From contig JBGSUA010000205.1 of assembly GCA_041753575.1 (NCBI GenBank), positions 1-22,834 on the forward strand: DNA of 22,834 nt, written 5' to 3'. Positions 21,091-22,834 of the stretch are shown one piece after another (position 1 is the stretch's first letter; every line of letters begins with the position of its first letter). Position numbers and translations under genes: made by a program. Source of the stretch: CG2-30-51-40 sp041753575. GTDB taxonomy: Bacteria; Desulfobacterota; DSM-4660; Desulfatiglandales; Desulfatiglandaceae. The notes below the pieces were generated by a model. That model was not told where the DNA came from and did no database searches. It saw only the letters and a list, made by a program, of their open reading frames with translations.

Positions 21091-22176
21091 ATGAAAAAGA
21101 CAGCATTTGTAAAAGCGATGGGGAAATTTGCGGCTTTCTGCCTTGCCCTTTGTGTCACCGCCTTTGTGGCGTTTCCGGCAGGGGCGGTTGAGTTCAAAAA
21201 GGAATACAAGATGCAGCTTAACGTGGGGCCGACCTTTTACTGGGGCATGGGTGCAGTCAAGTTTGCCGAGCTTGCCAAGGAAAAGACCGGCGGCAAGATA
21301 AATATCAAGCCGTATTTCGGAAGCTCTCTTCTCAAGGGGGCTCAGTTGAAATCAGCTCAACTGGTGGCAAACGGGGTTATTGATTGCGCCCTTGAGTCCA
21401 CCATCAATATCTCCCCTGTTATCCCTGAATGTAATATCTTCTCCCTTCCATTCTTCATCAACACCTATGAGAACCTTGATAAGCTTGAAAACGGCCAGAC
21501 CGGCAAAGCGGTGTTTTCAGCGATGGATAAGAAGGGACTTACCGGCCTTGCCTGGGGCGAGAACGGTTTCCGTCAGGTGACAAACAGCAAAAGGGCCATA
21601 CATAAGCCTGAGGATGTGAAAGGGCTCAGGTTAAGGGTGGTGGGAAGCCCTATCTTTATTGACATATTCCGTCAGCTCGGTGCAGACCCGGTTGACATGA
21701 ACTGGGGCGACGCTGTGACCGCATTCCAGCAGGGCGTTGTGGACGGTCAGGAAAACCCGGTGGGAGTGCTTGTCCCAGTGCAGATATGGCAGTATCACAA
21801 GTACGGCACCTTCTGGAACTACCTGGTTGATCCTTTGATATTCTACTGGAACAAGAAGGAATGGAACGCGTTTCCAAAGGACATCCAGAAGGCCATAAAA
21901 GAGGCGGCCCTGGAGGCAGGAGAATATGAAAGGGCTCTGAGCAGGGCTGGTCTGGATGGTGAAAAATCTATCAACGTCCTCAAGACCAAGTTCAATTACA
22001 CTATGGTTATCCCTGAACCAGTAAAGCACATGGAGGGAAAGGGGATGACGGTGACATTTCTCACGGATGAGGAAAGAAACGCATTCATTGCCGCTACCAA
22101 ACCCGTTTTCGATAAGTGGGTAAAGGAACTGGGTGCCGATCTTTACGGCAAGGCAAAGGCGGATCTCAAGAAATAA
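21091..22176 (+). CDS. dctP: TRAP transporter substrate-binding protein DctP
   Basis: Periplasmic solute receptor of a tripartite ATP-independent periplasmic transporter, normally delivering a carboxylate to the DctQM membrane complex. The 361-residue protein has a Sec signal peptide (about 1-32, cleavage likely after PAGA), followed by YKMQLNVGPTFYWGMGAVKFAEL. It carries the DctP-family core KPEDVKGLRLRVVGSPIF...LGADPVDMNWGDAVTAFQQGVVDGQENP (about 172-226), including the conserved Arg that usually binds the substrate carboxylate. The ligand cannot be told from sequence. ATG 21091 has AGGAGG 5 nt upstream. It is followed by a hairpin and then dctQ. Confidence 0.93.
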   Translation: MKKTAFVKAMGKFAAFCLALCVTAFVAFPAGAVEFKKEYKMQLNVGPTFYWGMGAVKFAELAKEKTGGKINIKPYFGSSLLKGAQLKSAQLVANGVIDCALESTINISPVIPECNIFSLPFFINTYENLDKLENGQTGKAVFSAMDKKGLTGLAWGENGFRQVTNSKRAIHKPEDVKGLRLRVVGSPIFIDIFRQLGADPVDMNWGDAVTAFQQGVVDGQENPVGVLVPVQIWQYHKYGTFWNYLVDPLIFYWNKKEWNAFPKDIQKAIKEAALEAGEYERALSRAGLDGEKSINVLKTKFNYTMVIPEPVKHMEGKGMTVTFLTDEERNAFIAATKPVFDKWVKELGADLYGKAKADLKK

Positions 22177-22216
22177 CGCCTTAACAGCGTGTTGCAAAAC
22201 CAGATGTCGGCAGACT

Positions 22217-22238
22217 GAGGCCCCCTTTCGGGGGCCTC
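22217..22238 (+). terminator. hairpin between dctP and dctQ
   Basis: GAGGCCCCC-TTTC-GGGGGCCTC, a perfect 9-bp stem with tetraloop, 40 bp after dctP. No U-tract follows, and dctQ starts 16 bp later in the same direction. It is better read as a partial attenuator or 3'-end stabiliser giving more receptor than membrane subunits than as a full terminator. Confidence 0.6.
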
Positions 22239-22254
22239 TACTCAGGGGTGATCT

Positions 22255-22743
22255 ATGGCAGCAGAGAAGAGACAATTCAGGCTCGACCACTGGATAGCCG
22301 CCATCCTCCTCTTTGGAATGGCTTCCATTGCCTTCATTAATGTGCTGAGCAGGTACCTTCTGCATTTTTCCTTCGCGGCAACAGAGGAAATAACCATAAA
22401 TATGTTCGTATGGCTTACGGTAGTGGGCACCGGAATCGCATTCGAGAGGGGAGGCCAGCTCGGTATGGTCACCCTTTACAATCATTTTCCTAAAAGATTC
22501 AAGAAAAGAGTAATCCTTTTCGGCGCCTCCTTGAACGCGTTACTCTTTATCCTTGTTGATATTTTCATGATTCAGGCCATCTACCAGGAACTTACGCTTT
22601 TTCAGGCGATCTCGCCAGGCCTGGGGATCCCTGTCTGGGTTTACTATGTGGGTGTGCCGGTCTTGTCGGTCTATGTGTTTGCCGGGATATACAGAAATGC
22701 ATCCATGAAGCTTAAAGACCTTAAGGGAGGAGGGGGGGCCTGA
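22255..22743 (+). CDS. dctQ: TRAP transporter small permease DctQ
   Basis: Small four-helix membrane subunit of the TRAP transporter. The 162-residue protein has hydrophobic segments at about 14-34, 47-63, 85-108 and 126-144. DctQ signatures include FINVLSRYLLHFSFAATEEITINMFVWLTVVGTGIAFERGGQLGM (about 27-71), where the EE pair and the GxxxAF run are typical. ATG 22255 has AGGGGTG upstream. Its stop overlaps the dctM start (TGATG), and an extended purine-rich GGGAGGAGGGGGG near its 3' end would serve as the dctM ribosome site. Confidence 0.92.
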   Translation: MAAEKRQFRLDHWIAAILLFGMASIAFINVLSRYLLHFSFAATEEITINMFVWLTVVGTGIAFERGGQLGMVTLYNHFPKRFKKRVILFGASLNALLFILVDIFMIQAIYQELTLFQAISPGLGIPVWVYYVGVPVLSVYVFAGIYRNASMKLKDLKGGGGA

Positions 22744-22834
22744 TGGATATCATAGTAGTTTTTCTGTCGTTCCTTATATTGATGGCCCTGGGTCTTCCAA
22801 TAGGGACGTCATTGGGCATCGCGGCGGTCATCAC
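22743..22834 (+). CDS. dctM: TRAP transporter large permease DctM (5' end only)
   Basis: The first 30 codons of the large membrane subunit, cut by the window end. The visible N-terminus, MDIIVVFLSFLILMALGLP followed by IGTSLGIAAVI, is the first transmembrane helix with the LGLPIG motif usual at the start of DctM. ATG 22743 overlaps the dctQ stop by one base. Identity rests on this short match plus the dctP-dctQ context. Confidence 0.85.
   Translation, partial: MDIIVVFLSFLILMALGLPIGTSLGIAAVI

Noticed and set aside
21631..22485. 284-residue minus-strand open frame across dctP and dctQ
   Set aside because: It lies antisense to two clearly identified TRAP genes and shows no recognisable domain.

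Overview
The window looks like chromosomal DNA of an anaerobic, Gram-negative (diderm) bacterium, most likely of the Desulfobacterota ('delta-proteobacteria'). This is inferred from a four-gene ferredoxin-dependent 2-oxoacid oxidoreductase operon, a pilMNOPQ outer-membrane secretin operon, a TRAP transporter, and short palindromic intergenic repeats of a kind I associate with that phylum. No rRNA or tRNA was seen, so the taxonomy is not proven.

Layout. Bases 1-2648 (+) carry a tightly overlapped 2-oxoacid:ferredoxin oxidoreductase operon (ferredoxin, alpha/VorB-like, beta, gamma), followed by a terminator-like hairpin. A ~100-bp element with terminal inverted repeats (2722-2822) and a mazEF-type toxin-antitoxin pair with its own probable promoter (2852-3479, +) follow. 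From 3.6 to 19.95 kb everything is on the minus strand. Read in transcription order: a small XRE-type regulator, pilM, pilN, pilO, pilP, a MITE-like repeat, pilQ, a six-TPR pilotin-like lipoprotein (PilF/PilW type), a second copy of the same repeat, a giant 2057-residue lipoprotein of about 17 Ig-like domains, and a secreted 1125-residue protein with a seven-bladed FG-GAP propeller and calcium-binding repeats. Downstream of the last gene is a fragment encoding only the C-terminal tail of a relative of the giant lipoprotein. After a divergent AT-rich gap come lepB (signal peptidase I) and a TRAP transporter, dctP-dctQ-dctM, with dctM cut by the window end.

How it fits together. The pil genes supply the inner-membrane alignment complex (PilMNOP), the secretin (PilQ) and its pilotin for type IV pili. 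The two giant proteins share strand and neighbourhood and are plausible surface adhesive or exopolymer proteins, but their link to pili is inference from position only. LepB is the type I signal peptidase that would process Sec-exported proteins such as the propeller protein and DctP; the lipoproteins would need LspA, which is not in the window.

Most notable structure: (i) the giant gene holds a higher-order repeat whose landmark recurs at exactly 585 bp over five units; (ii) a roughly 75-residue 'DSNPDTI' module is inserted twice in it, once in visibly more AT-rich DNA; (iii) the 3' end of a paralogous giant gene survives as a fragment with mainly synonymous differences; (iv) several pil gene starts lie in or beside small hairpins that overlap or abut the upstream stop codon, suggesting translational coupling; (v) two same-orientation MITE-like copies flank pilQ and pilF.
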